A DNA stretch of 64,000 nt from JAJDZL01 sp965221175 (lineage in GTDB: Bacteria > Pseudomonadota > Gammaproteobacteria > Arenicellales > JAJDZL01): assembly GCA_965221175.1 (NCBI GenBank), contig OZ244867.1, positions 2,480,001 through 2,544,000 of the forward strand. Reading direction: 5' to 3'. The position numbers and the translations under genes were made by a program. The notes beneath the pieces were generated by a model. That model was not told the DNA's origin. It made no database searches and saw only the letters and a program-made list of their open reading frames with translations. Shown in pieces: positions 18,753-27,693 of this stretch. Every line of letters starts with the position of its first letter. The stretch's first letter is position 1.

Positions 18753-19136
18753 CTAGCCAATTCGCAACCCGGCTTCAATCCATCCAGCAAACATGGCAAC
18801 TGTAAATACGGAGAACATGGCGATTGGGTCTATGGGATTGATCAACCAGAAAAATGCGGCAAATATGATGCCGGTAATGGCGAATTTTACGAATTCTGCG
18901 CGTAGCATTATGCCAAATATTCGAGGGTCAAGTTGATGAACCGCACGATATTTACCGAATACGCGCCAGATTGAATAGGCGCTGGGGAGCAGGCAGGCGA
19001 TGCCGCCCAAGAGAGCTGAATAGAGTGCAACAATGCCAGCAAAGGCGAAGATTATCGTACCGATCAGGGTGACAATGGTTTGGGTGACAAGAATTCTACC
19101 GGTTCCTGCTTGGAACGGTAAATTAAAGCGTGTCAT
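18753..19136 (-). CDS. atpI: ATP synthase assembly protein I
   Basis: Small membrane protein encoded at the head of atp operons, involved in c-ring assembly or Mg uptake. Four hydrophobic segments are seen (about residues 15-30, 35-55, 75-100 and 105-120), with the C-terminal GWIEAGLRIG. The reading frame is open up to 19322, but the upstream 62 codons give a sequence unlike AtpI. Starting at the ATG at 19136 (MTRFNLPFQAG) gives about 127 residues, the family size. The start is uncertain because no clear ribosome-binding site is seen there. Confidence 0.82.
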   Translation of the reverse strand: MTRFNLPFQAGTGRILVTQTIVTLIGTIIFAFAGIVALYSALLGGIACLLPSAYSIWRVFGKYRAVHQLDPRIFGIMLRAEFVKFAITGIIFAAFFWLINPIDPIAMFSVFTVAMFAGWIEAGLRIG

Positions 19137-19348
19137 ACCTGAGTTTTGGATTAATTCAGCCAAGGCATATCCATATTCTAATCGACCGAATGAAGTTTTC
19201 GGCCATGTAAATAAAAGCAAAGCCGGCAATATGAACCGACTTCGCACTACGGCAAATGGTAACAGAAAATAATATATCAATTTTTTGGGTGTGAGTGGCT
19301 TCGATGTTGCATGAAATTGCAATTATTTTTGAATTTTCGGAACCTGTA

Positions 19349-19370
19349 TTCCACACAAATTGATGTGGAA
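19349..19370. repeat. Inverted repeat in the gap between atpI and the DUF4143 gene
   Basis: TTCCACA (19349-19355) and TGTGGAA (19364-19370) form a perfect 7-bp inverted repeat with an eight-base centre. It lies about 210 bases upstream of atpI (reading leftward) and 365 bases upstream of the ATPase gene (reading rightward). It could be an operator for either gene; nothing more can be said. The rest of the gap (19137-19734) is A+T-rich and I see no supported gene in it. A 63-codon open frame at 19408-19599 has no ribosome-binding site and no recognisable features. Confidence 0.4.
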
Positions 19371-19734
19371 CTTCTGTAGGCCGTTAGAGTAGATTTACGA
19401 TCAAGAAATGAAGTCTATGGAGTCATTGCATACGACAGAACGACCGGTTTACCTTGAGCAGTCTCAGCGTAAGGTATCATCCAAGCTTGAGGTATGTTTT
19501 CTGAAGATTGGGCTGTTTCCATTGATTGCTCTTCTTCCCACGGACGATCTGCAGATTGAATACAGAGAATCTCAACTGTTTTCAAGATGTTTCGGATGAA
19601 CGAAGCAGTTGAATACTAGTCAGGAATGAATTTCCATCCTCCAATGCGCCATATATATCAGTGGTTCATCAAGTTATGACCATTTTTTGTATAATCGTAA
19701 AACAGTAATTACTAATTTACGTTATATGCAGATA

Positions 19735-20949
19735 ATGGACATTAATAGATATCTATCCAACGAGTTCATAGAGCACTATCAAAACAATCGGCAGATGCTG
19801 TTTCTTTCAGGTCCTAGGCAAATCGGCAAAACCACCTTTGCCAAGATGATCGGAAACTCTTTTGCTCGATACCAGTATCTTAATTGGGATAATCAGTCTG
19901 ATCGAAAAACCATCCTGGAGGGCCCACAAATAGTCGCTGACAAGTTCGGAGTGGATCGATTTGCCGATAATCTGCCACTTTGCGTGTTCGATGAATTACA
20001 CAAGTATCAACACTGGCGGAATCTTCTAAAGGGATTTTTTGATCAATATGAATCTGTTACCAAAGTGCTGATAACCGGTAGCGCATCTCTTCAAGTGTTC
20101 AGGCGCGGCGGAGACAGTTTGATGGGGCGTTACTTTCCGTACACTCTACATCCGCTTTCAGTGCCTGAGTGCAATAACCAATCTACGGTACAGCTGATCA
20201 ACCGAGAACCTCGAAAAATCGATGACGAGCACTGGGAAACCTTATGGCGCTTTGGGGGATTTCCGGAACCGTATATCAAAAGCAATCAGCGATTCTACGG
20301 TCGCTGGAGCTCCTTGCGCACCGAACATCTTCTGCGCGAAGACTTGCGTGAACTCACTCGAATTCAGGAACTCGGTCAGCTCGAAATGCTGGCCGAATAC
20401 CTGCGACAACAAGTCGGTCAGCTAACTAGTTATTCCTACCTTGCCAAGAGTGTTCGCGTATCAGTGGACACTGTCAGGCGATGGATTTCTACATTGGAGT
20501 CTCTTTACTTCTGTTTTACAGTGAGACCTTGGTACAGCAATGTGGCGAGGGCATTACGCAAGGAGCCGAAGTATTATCTGTGGGACTGGTCACAAGTTGA
20601 AGATTCAGGCGCCCGCGCCGAGAATTTTGTTGCAAGCGCTTTACTCAAAGCTGTTCACTGGTGGACTGAAACCGGTCAAGGCGAATTCGGTCTATACTTC
20701 GTGCGCGACAAGCAGAAACGTGAAGTTGATTTCTTAGTAACGCGTGACAATTCTCCTTGGATTTTGGTGGAAGTAAAGAGCAGCGAAAGAATGAAGCTTT
20801 CCAGTTCACTGGCATATTTTCAGCGGCAAACTCAGACATCACATGCTTTTCAGGTTGCATTCGACATGGATTTTGTGGAAAGAGACTGCTTCGATTTTCA
20901 CCAGCCAATTATCGTGCCGGCGAAAACATTTCTCGCTCAATTGATTTAA
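19735..20949 (+). CDS. AAA-type ATPase with DUF4143 and nuclease-like C-terminus
   Basis: Cytoplasmic P-loop protein of the widespread AAA_14/DUF4143 family. The Walker A motif is SGPRQIGKTT (residues 25-34), Walker B is CVFDELHK (83-90) and a sensor-like TGSASLQVFRRGGDSLMGR follows. The middle part (about 165-290) includes a winged-helix-like YLAKSVRVSVDTVRRWISTLESL. The C-terminus has REVDFLV followed by WILVEVKSS, the D...ExK spacing of a PD-(D/E)xK fold, common in DUF4143. The ATG at 19735 is chosen over two upstream in-frame starts because the protein then begins MDINRYL, as in homologues. Function is unknown; such genes are frequent in accessory regions. It stands alone. Confidence 0.85.
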   Translation: MDINRYLSNEFIEHYQNNRQMLFLSGPRQIGKTTFAKMIGNSFARYQYLNWDNQSDRKTILEGPQIVADKFGVDRFADNLPLCVFDELHKYQHWRNLLKGFFDQYESVTKVLITGSASLQVFRRGGDSLMGRYFPYTLHPLSVPECNNQSTVQLINREPRKIDDEHWETLWRFGGFPEPYIKSNQRFYGRWSSLRTEHLLREDLRELTRIQELGQLEMLAEYLRQQVGQLTSYSYLAKSVRVSVDTVRRWISTLESLYFCFTVRPWYSNVARALRKEPKYYLWDWSQVEDSGARAENFVASALLKAVHWWTETGQGEFGLYFVRDKQKREVDFLVTRDNSPWILVEVKSSERMKLSSSLAYFQRQTQTSHAFQVAFDMDFVERDCFDFHQPIIVPAKTFLAQLI

Positions 20950-21186
20950 TTCGGAATCGACGACGGGCAAATCTATCTTTGGTCGCATCACCGATGTTTA
21001 TTTTCACTAACTCTCGATAATTCTTGCAGTATTGGATACATGTTCCAAAACAATCATTGCTTAATTTCCTGCGTGAGTGACGCTTTTTTCATAATTGAGT
21101 ACCTTTACTTATCGAATTTCATTCCTTCAAACTAATATATGGCTGAAAAAGGCTACAGCGCATATCTGTCTTTAGTTGAAACATAT

Positions 21187-21216
21187 TTGACTTTCGTTAT
21201 CACAACACGATAAACT
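21187..21216 (+). promoter_or_regulatory. Candidate promoter and overlapping inverted repeat before the Fic gene
   Basis: The 315-base gap 20950-21264 contains TTGACT (21187-21192) and TAAACT (21211-21216) with an 18-base spacer, about 50 bases before the Fic start codon. Inside the spacer, TTATC and GATAA form a short inverted repeat around ACAACAC. If the AbiEi-like N-terminus of the Fic protein binds DNA, this would be a natural place for autoregulation. Prediction only. Confidence 0.35.
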
Positions 21217-21264
21217 TGCCATAGAACGACATATTGAACTTGCAACAAACCATCAATAGGCAAG

Positions 21265-22803
21265 ATGGCTACAATAAGCGAAAAGCTCGCCACATCGCTG
21301 GCGTTGCTTGAGAATCTCCAAAAGGACGAACGGCGTGTATTCCGCTCCAGTGAGTTCACACGGGTACATCGACAACGCTTGCTCCAGAACGGTTTCCTCC
21401 GAGAGGTCATGAAAGGGTGGCTGATTTTATCAAGCCCCAGTGCCGAATCCAGCGACACAACACCTTGGTATGCGTCTTTTTGGGATTTCTGCGCCCGTTA
21501 TTGCAATGAGCGCTTCGGCAATGAGTGGTGTCTCTCGCCAGAGCAGTCGCTCACCCTGCATGCCGAAAACACCGTGGTACCCAATCAACTCGTAGTATAC
21601 ACACCCAATGGCACGAATAATCTTGTTCAGTTGTTGTTCGATACATCGCTTTACGATCTAAAACAAAAACAGATGCCACCAAGCGTCGATCTTACCGAGC
21701 GAGACGGGTTGCGTTTGTTCACGCCGGAAGCTGGACTGATCAAGGCTCCTGAAACCTTTTTTAAACGTAGCCCAGTTGAAGCGCAAATTGCGCTCTCCAT
21801 TATCCGTGACGCATCTGATGTGCTAGGCCGTCTTCTTGATGGCGGACACTCGACGGTCGCCGGACGACTTGTCGGCGCCTTGCGCCGAATCGAAAAGAAT
21901 GATATTGCTGATGAAATCCTGCGATCCATGAGAGCTGTTGGCTATGATGTGCGTGAGAGCGACCCGTTTAGACCACAACAAAACACAGGTGAAATCAGCC
22001 GGACTTCTGCCCCCATTGCAGGGCGTCTGCAAGTGCTGTGGCAGACTTTTCGGGAACCCGTGATCGCAGTGTTCCCTGAAGTGCTTGGATTACCGACAGA
22101 TCAGAAAGCGTACTTGCAAATTGTCGAAAAAATCTATCGAAACGATGCATATCATTCGCTGTCTATAGAAGGTTATCGAGTCACACCTGAGTTGATCGAG
22201 CGGGTTCGCGTCGGTGATTGGAATTCCGGCAATATTAACATCGACCGTCAAAATCAAGAAGCGTTTGTAGCGCGAGGCTATTGGCAAGCGTTTCAACTCG
22301 TCAAGGAAACAATCGCCATGGTGATCGCCGGAGGTGCTCCAAGCAGCTTGGTCCGTGCAGCGTACCCTGACTGGTACCGCGAACTGTTCCAGCCCAGTGT
22401 CGTTGCTGGACTGCTCCCTGCATCAGCACTCGCTGGTTACCGCAACAGTTCTGTTTTTTTGCGCGGCTCGCGCCATGTTCCGCCTCGATGGGAAACGGTG
22501 CGGGATGCCATGCCGGCCTTGTTCGAGTTGATGGAAAATGAAACCGAGGCATCTGTTCGGGCGGTATTAGGACATTGGCTGTTCGGTTACATTCATCCCT
22601 ATCAGGATGGCAATGGGCGCATGGCTCGCTTCGTCATGAATGCCATGCTGGCATCTGGCGGCTATCCGTGGACAGTGATCCGAGTTGAGGACCGTGACGC
22701 GTATCTAAACGCGCTTGAAGTTGCCAGTATCGGGTTGGATATAGAACCATTCGCCAAATTTGTAGCGCAACAGGTGCAATGGTCGCTGATGAATCAGGAA
22801 TGA
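21265..22803 (+). CDS. Fic-domain AMP-transferase with AbiEi-like N-terminal region
   Basis: Fic enzymes transfer AMP or related groups from nucleotides to target proteins. The active-site motif HPYQDGNGR begins at His444. The inhibitory motif SxxxEG is at residues 298-303 (SLSIEG), N-terminal to the Fic core, so this is a class II enzyme held in check by its own helix. Residues 1-230 form a separate region with a winged-helix-like start (FRSSEFTRVHRQRLLQNGFLREV) followed by a beta-rich part, resembling the AbiEi antitoxin/transcription-factor family. That resemblance is from memory and should be tested. Length 512. It lies in an accessory block with no close operon partner; the ATG follows AGGCAAG. 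Confidence 0.88.
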   Translation: MATISEKLATSLALLENLQKDERRVFRSSEFTRVHRQRLLQNGFLREVMKGWLILSSPSAESSDTTPWYASFWDFCARYCNERFGNEWCLSPEQSLTLHAENTVVPNQLVVYTPNGTNNLVQLLFDTSLYDLKQKQMPPSVDLTERDGLRLFTPEAGLIKAPETFFKRSPVEAQIALSIIRDASDVLGRLLDGGHSTVAGRLVGALRRIEKNDIADEILRSMRAVGYDVRESDPFRPQQNTGEISRTSAPIAGRLQVLWQTFREPVIAVFPEVLGLPTDQKAYLQIVEKIYRNDAYHSLSIEGYRVTPELIERVRVGDWNSGNINIDRQNQEAFVARGYWQAFQLVKETIAMVIAGGAPSSLVRAAYPDWYRELFQPSVVAGLLPASALAGYRNSSVFLRGSRHVPPRWETVRDAMPALFELMENETEASVRAVLGHWLFGYIHPYQDGNGRMARFVMNAMLASGGYPWTVIRVEDRDAYLNALEVASIGLDIEPFAKFVAQQVQWSLMNQE

Positions 22804-23292
22804 ATTGAGATGCGGGCGCAAGGGAACTGGTAGGCTAGATGGCAGTATGTGAATGCGCAGCGTTAACTAGATGTCTACTTAAGTTCAACAGCTGCAATCA
22901 CATCCAAATTGCCAACTTAAACCAAACCTGACTCCCATAAACGAAAAAATCAACAAAGAAATACGTGAGTTGATGCAGAGAGATGATTAAAGGTAGTGCG
23001 TGGGTAATCATTCGCTAGAATCGTGATTGTTTCCACTGATTATTCTTGATTGCGCTGATTGTCTCCGAGATCAAATTCGTATTCAATTTAGACTTGTGCG
23101 AATAGTCTTGTTTGAATTGCCGACAAACATCGGTTGTGTAGAAAGGGCCAAACACCAATTAACATCAAAAGGCGTACTATTCGAGGTCAATCTCATTATT
23201 GGAATTTCTGCTCACGTCTCTAAAGATACTCATGTATTGCATTCTACTGATAGATTAAGATTTTATGTCCTAGGGAATGAACAGTCTAGGGT
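22804..23292. other. Gene-free stretch between the Fic gene and the DUF5131 gene
   Basis: 489 bases with no supported gene. On the plus strand a 32-codon open stretch without a start codon ends at the TAA at 22987-22989 and reads KINKEIRELMQRDD at its C-terminus. It has coding character but is too short to identify and may be the tail of a lost gene. No inverted repeat with a T-run was found between the two convergent genes. Confidence 0.4.
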
Positions 23293-24018
23293 TCAGAAAT
23301 TCACTACCTTTTGTTTCGGCATTTGGTCCCATGTTCGATTATCCAGTGTTCGCCCAGTCCTTTTTTTGAACACTCCTCCCCATTGTTTGAAGAAGAATGG
23401 TACGTTGTTTTCTAGGCAGTTGTCACGGATGTCTCGCACCCAATCCGCTTCAATCGGTCGCGCGCGTGGGCCGGATTCTCCTCCAACTATCACCCAGTCG
23501 ACTCCGTCAAGCTGTATATAGGGCAATGGTGCAAGCAAGGGTTCAAGAGACAGGAATTTCGTTTGAGCGTCAGATTCCTTGAGGTGCTCAAGCCGCCCTA
23601 TCCATCTTTCGGACTCGATACTGGTGCCAAGCCAAATATTAGGAGTCCAGCGAAGTTTTTCATTCATCTGGATAACACGGCTCGGACGTTTGGTAAGCAC
23701 CTGGAATGTGTGTTGCGAAGCACGATTCATGACTTGGAAAACTGCTTCGATGAAGGTTGATGGAACAGATTTGTGAAATAGGTCGGACATGGAATTCACG
23801 AAGACCAAGCGCGGCTTCCGCCATTTCAACGGTTCGTTGATCGTGGATTCATGTGTAGTGATCGCAAACCCGTTTTGGTATTTGTCTATGCCCATGGCCT
23901 GCAAGCGCTTGGACATGCGTTCTGCATAGCAAAACTTACACCCATGGCTTATTTTCGTACACCCTGTTACCGGATTCCAGGTGACTTCCGTCCATTCAAT
24001 TGTGGAGCGACCTGACAT
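23293..24018 (-). CDS. DUF5131 (phage Gp37/Gp68-like) three-Cys-motif protein
   Basis: Belongs to the family annotated as phage Gp37/Gp68 or DUF5131, which carries an N-terminal Cx6Cx2C motif resembling a radical-SAM or Fe-S site: GCTKISHGCKFCYA with Cys20, Cys27 and Cys30. Other family blocks are WNPVTGC, KPRLVFVNSMSDLFH near 70 and VIVGGESGPRARP near 177. The ATG at 24018 (MSGRSTIEWTE) is chosen because it begins two bases after the tcmP stop and matches homologues; an upstream start would overlap tcmP by 70 bases. The 241-residue product is always found with a three-Cys-motif partner gene, as here. The reaction is unknown. Confidence 0.9.
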   Translation of the reverse strand: MSGRSTIEWTEVTWNPVTGCTKISHGCKFCYAERMSKRLQAMGIDKYQNGFAITTHESTINEPLKWRKPRLVFVNSMSDLFHKSVPSTFIEAVFQVMNRASQHTFQVLTKRPSRVIQMNEKLRWTPNIWLGTSIESERWIGRLEHLKESDAQTKFLSLEPLLAPLPYIQLDGVDWVIVGGESGPRARPIEADWVRDIRDNCLENNVPFFFKQWGGVFKKRTGRTLDNRTWDQMPKQKVVNF

Positions 24019-24020
24019 GG

Positions 24021-24878
24021 CTACAATTTCTTTATAATATGTTTTGCAATTCTTTTTGCAATTCTTGCTCCTCTTGGATTTCCTGCACAAAACAGAAATT
24101 CGAAGAGTGGAGAATTCTTGGAATTCTTCAGTGTTCTGGATTCTTGCAGAAATCTACTGCCGAACTGTTCAGAGAGTTTTTCTTTATATATGTTGAGGAG
24201 TCCATCAACTCCGTATTCTCTCTCAGTACGAATTATTCCAAACAAATCTGGTTGAGTATTCTTATACAAATTCCTCCAAATTTCGTCACCAAAAATCGTT
24301 GTTAGGCGAGATGCCCAAGATTCTGAAACCTTGTTTGGTTCCATTGACACCGGAAGAATTCTCGCGATTGCGAGCACAGGAAACAGAATCCAGGTATCCA
24401 GCGCATTGAATCTCGAGATTTTCTCAATAGTAGACCATTCAACTTCAGTGGCGAAGGGGTCAAGAAATAGTACCCCGCGCCAACTCTTCCAATTGCAGTC
24501 TAAATTGACTAAAAATGAATTTGCGTCGGTGTTCTCAATCGTGATATTCCTGTTAAGATTATCCTGACGTAAATTTTCGAGTTCTAAGCATCGATTTCTG
24601 TCACTCTCAACAAATATTATCTTGTCGAAAGGCTTATCCGTAATCTTGAGAGCACGTTCGGCGGACCCACTCACAAACCCCGATACATCGTTAATAGTTT
24701 CTGTAGGAAATTCTATCTTACCTGTACCAGCAAATGCATCTATGTACATGAGCTTGAAATCTTGTGATTTTAGTGCGGTAGTATATGCATTGAGATAATT
24801 TTCTAGGATATTGAGCTTATCGATTGTCCATTGTCCACCAAAGGTTGTCGAGTTGTTTGTATTTCCGTCGTTTACCAA
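24021..24878 (-). CDS. tcmP: Three-Cys-motif partner protein TcmP
   Basis: Partner of the DUF5131 gene; the family resembles a class I methyltransferase. The motif MYIDAFAGTGKIEF near residue 43 looks like a SAM-binding DxFxGxG loop, FVESDRNRCLELE near 94 like the acidic strand-2 position, and GVLFLDPFATEVEW near 135 like a DPPY-type catalytic loop with changed residues. Length 285. The start is TTG, supported by AAGGAAA a few bases upstream; no ATG is suitably placed. The stop codon is separated by two bases from the DUF5131 ATG, so the two are translationally coupled. Biochemical activity has not been established to my knowledge. Confidence 0.88.
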   Translation of the reverse strand: MVNDGNTNNSTTFGGQWTIDKLNILENYLNAYTTALKSQDFKLMYIDAFAGTGKIEFPTETINDVSGFVSGSAERALKITDKPFDKIIFVESDRNRCLELENLRQDNLNRNITIENTDANSFLVNLDCNWKSWRGVLFLDPFATEVEWSTIEKISRFNALDTWILFPVLAIARILPVSMEPNKVSESWASRLTTIFGDEIWRNLYKNTQPDLFGIIRTEREYGVDGLLNIYKEKLSEQFGSRFLQESRTLKNSKNSPLFEFLFCAGNPRGARIAKRIAKHIIKKL

Positions 24879-24888
24879 TCCAATTTCC

Positions 24889-25116
24889 TTATTTCAGTTT
24901 ATATGCAACACCGTCATCACTACTATAGTGATAATTGGTTTTCAAATTGTCTTCCGATGTGAGAATCTTAACTACTATATTTGCTATACAGTGATGCCTA
25001 ATGGAAGCAGTTATATTCTTTTTAAAGCCTAGTTTCACTCGAGCATCCTGCTTGGAAACTACGAAAGCATCATCGTAGACTAACTCAAGCCTATTAGGAA
25101 CCCAAGGATAGAACAA
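24889..25116 (-). CDS. Small ORF just upstream of tcmP, possibly 5'-truncated
   Basis: A 75-codon frame opening at a TTG and ending ten bases before the tcmP start. The open frame continues upstream without a start codon for about a dozen codons (to a TAA near 25153) and reads RILEHETFALFYPWVPN across that part, so it may be the tail of a truncated gene or may use a non-standard start. Its composition looks coding and its spacing to tcmP fits an operon. No family is recognised. It could be a third component of the TcmP system or simple debris. Confidence 0.35.
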   Translation of the reverse strand: MFYPWVPNRLELVYDDAFVVSKQDARVKLGFKKNITASIRHHCIANIVVKILTSEDNLKTNYHYSSDDGVAYKLK

Positions 25117-25245
25117 TGCAAATGTCTCGTGCTCTAAAATTCTGAATGTAACAATTGCTTAATTAATTGTGTGTTCAAGTGTATTAAACATTCTACAAGC
25201 AATGGGTTTAGAAGTAGTGAAATTCTCAAGAATTCAGTTATATAT

Positions 25246-25260
25246 CGTCATATATTGACG
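25246..25260. repeat. Palindrome in the A+T-rich region upstream of the tcmP operon
   Basis: CGTCA-TATAT-TGACG, a perfect 15-bp inverted repeat flanked on both sides by TATAT-type sequence. It lies about 370 bases upstream of tcmP and 130 bases upstream of the small ORF on the minus strand. The surrounding gap between gpsA and the small ORF (25141-25468) is strongly A+T-rich and otherwise empty. It is a plausible operator for the TcmP operon. Confidence 0.4.
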
Positions 25261-25468
25261 GACTATATATTGAATTAATACTAATGGTTGATAGGTTCGT
25301 TGAATTCGTTGGAAATTGAATTGTTTACATATACACGTCAAAGGGGAGGAGAGTCGGATTGAAAACAACTTGATCGATTTCTAATTTAACGGATTTCAAT
25401 ATTGAATCCTATTCTAAATTCTCCTGTAAATTCGACCTGTTGTGTGTCATGAGAGTGATTACTTGTGA

Positions 25469-26497
25469 TTATTTGAGACTCGGACCAATTGCCATGAGTT
25501 CAGCTGCAGCCTGAAGAGGCGACAATCCCTCATATAGTATGCGATACATGCGTTCAGTCGTAGGCATGAAAACGTCCATCTTTTTGCCGATTTGGTACGT
25601 TTCCCGTGTGGATTGAATGCCTTCGACTTCCTGGCCGATTTCCTCAACGATTTCGTTAATAGGTTTACCTTGTCCCAAACCGAGCCCCAGCCTGCGGTTT
25701 CGAGACAGATCACCAGAACACGTTAAAACCAGATCTCCAAGTCCAGATAGTCCCATCATTGTCTCGGCGTTGCCGCCTAGGGCGACATTCAGGCGATTCA
25801 TTTCAGCAAGTCCGCGCGTGATGAGCAAAGCGCGGGAATTGATGCCGAAGCCGAGACCATCTGAGATTCCTGCTGCGATCGCGATTACGTTCTTGGTTGC
25901 GCCGCCAACCTGAACGCCGATGATATCCGAAGTTGTATAGACTAGAATGTTTTCGCTGCGAAAAAGGTCGGCGATGGATTCGATTCTCTCACTCGACTTT
26001 GATCCCAGATCAAAGCCAGCCGGCATTCCTCTCACAACCTCATATGCGAAACTTGGACCCGAAATAGCCGCTGTAACTGCCGTGTCTCCGAGCGCACGCT
26101 CTGCGACATGACTCAAAAGTTCACCAGTATTCTGAGCGAATCCCTTTGTCCCCCACACAATTGTTGGAGTGTCGTTTGAATCCATTCTGTCAAGGTGAGA
26201 TGCGACATTCAGGAGTGCAGTCTCAAAAACTCGGCTTGGGACTACTATTACAACAGTCGAGCAATCAGTCATAGCGGATTCCAGCGCTCGAAATCCAACC
26301 AGATTCTCGGGCAATTTGCAATCGGGTAGATACCGGTTGTTGCAGTGTGTGGCATTGATATCGTCAATAACTGAGGTATCAATATCCCAAATTCGCACGT
26401 CGTGACCATTGCGACCAAGCCATGCGCCAATTGCCGTTCCCCAAGAGCCACTACCAACGACTGTAATGGAAGTTGTTCGCGGTTTAGGTGAGTTCAT
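25469..26497 (-). CDS. gpsA: Glycerol-3-phosphate dehydrogenase [NAD(P)+]
   Basis: Makes sn-glycerol-3-phosphate for phospholipid synthesis from dihydroxyacetone phosphate. The Rossmann motif GSGSWGTAIG is near residue 15, the catalytic lysine is in GVQVGGATKNVIAIAAGISDGLG near 195, and FMGLSGLGDLVLTCSGDLSRNRRLG-type substrate loop (MMGLSGLGDLVLT) is near 247. Length 342 is standard (339 in E. coli). It sits alone between the accessory TcmP block and the tungstate genes. Confidence 0.96.
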   Translation of the reverse strand: MNSPKPRTTSITVVGSGSWGTAIGAWLGRNGHDVRIWDIDTSVIDDINATHCNNRYLPDCKLPENLVGFRALESAMTDCSTVVIVVPSRVFETALLNVASHLDRMDSNDTPTIVWGTKGFAQNTGELLSHVAERALGDTAVTAAISGPSFAYEVVRGMPAGFDLGSKSSERIESIADLFRSENILVYTTSDIIGVQVGGATKNVIAIAAGISDGLGFGINSRALLITRGLAEMNRLNVALGGNAETMMGLSGLGDLVLTCSGDLSRNRRLGLGLGQGKPINEIVEEIGQEVEGIQSTRETYQIGKKMDVFMPTTERMYRILYEGLSPLQAAAELMAIGPSLK

Positions 26498-26793
26498 GGC
26501 TTGAATATGTCAGAATTGGCATCAAGGTAACTTTACACATTATCATATACATTGTGATTGATTGGTAAGATTGTGTCAAACACTGCTCCGATATGCCGAC
26601 AATCTAAAAACAAGTGCAATTACAATTCGTTTGATTGTTGTTTTGAGACGCTTTTGGGACTAATTTCTATGATTTGGATATCAAGATCGAACTCGCTGCG
26701 CGAATGAAGGACCTAATCCGCATTGATGTAAATGAGGATGTTTCGTCGAATGCCTCGAGATTCAACAATTACTAATTTATGAATCAATAGATT

Positions 26794-27603
26794 GTGCGAT
26801 TATCCCTTTCATACAAGCTTGTTTTGCTAGTATGTCTGTTATTTGGAACAGTCGGTATTTGTTTCGCAGCAGACGTACTAAGACTATCTACGACCACGAG
26901 TACAGAGAATTCTGGATTAATTGAAAAACTGGTTCCCGTGTTTGAAGCGAAACATGACGTCAGCGTTCACACTATTGTGGGCGGTACAGGACGTGCTCTT
27001 AATCACGCTAGAAATGGCGATGTGGACATCATTCTGGTACACGCAAAAAACTCGGAACTGGAGTTGGTTGAGAGCGGGTTCGGTGTGAATCGCCAGGAAA
27101 TTATGTATAACGAATTTATTATCGTAGGCCCTGAAAGCGATCCAGCCAGAATCAATGGAATGAAAAATATGCAGGAAGCCTTAGCGAATATTGCAAATAC
27201 TCGCTCGGCATTCGTGTCCAGAGGTGACGATTCGGGAACACATAAGAAAGAGCTGATACTGTGGAATCAGGCTGGCATAAAACCGGAAGGTGACTGGTAT
27301 AAAGAAGTGGGTCTCGGAATGGGAAAAGCGTTGCAAATTGCTAATGAACTCAATGCTTATGTTCTTGCGGACAAAGGTACTTGGCTATTCATGCGTGGTC
27401 GATTGTCACTTCCGATTCATGTAGAAGGAGCACTGGATGGGAGAAATGTGTATGGTGTTATTGCCGTCAATCCTGAAGTTCACCCTCATGTTAATTATGA
27501 AGATGCAATGAGCCTGATTAACTGGCTGAAGTCCGATGAAGCTAAAAATATAATTTCAACTTACAGGGTAAATGGCGAGCAGCTGTTCTATGTCATTGAA
27601 TGA
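26794..27603 (+). CDS. tupA: Tungstate-binding periplasmic protein TupA
   Basis: Substrate-binding protein of a tungstate ABC importer. The GTG start opens a signal peptide (RLSLSYKLVLLVCLLFGTVG then CFA as cleavage site near residue 24). The mature N-terminus carries the TTTS-type ligand loop (LRLSTTTSTENSG) and later VGGTGRALNHARNGDVDI, both typical of TupA rather than ModA. A second ligand region SRGDDSGTHKKEL is near 150. Length 269. It is followed by the permease and ATPase genes, which completes the transporter. The 296-base gap before it shows no clear promoter. Confidence 0.93.
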   Translation: MRLSLSYKLVLLVCLLFGTVGICFAADVLRLSTTTSTENSGLIEKLVPVFEAKHDVSVHTIVGGTGRALNHARNGDVDIILVHAKNSELELVESGFGVNRQEIMYNEFIIVGPESDPARINGMKNMQEALANIANTRSAFVSRGDDSGTHKKELILWNQAGIKPEGDWYKEVGLGMGKALQIANELNAYVLADKGTWLFMRGRLSLPIHVEGALDGRNVYGVIAVNPEVHPHVNYEDAMSLINWLKSDEAKNIISTYRVNGEQLFYVIE

Positions 27604-27693
27604 CTGAGGATATTCTCATTGAATTGTCGGATTCGTTTTCCATAATTCTTCTCCTTTTGCCTGCATCGTCTCTGAGACTCTAAGGTAGTGCCC

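Noticed and set aside
19137..19322. Extended N-terminus of AtpI
   Set aside because: The extra 62 codons make a protein much longer than the family and unlike it; an internal ATG gives the usual size.
19408..19599. A 63-codon plus-strand frame between atpI and the ATPase gene
   Set aside because: No ribosome-binding site, no hydrophobic or domain pattern, and no operon context.
23027..23521. A 164-codon plus-strand frame
   Set aside because: It lies largely antisense to the well-supported DUF5131 gene and shows no recognisable features.
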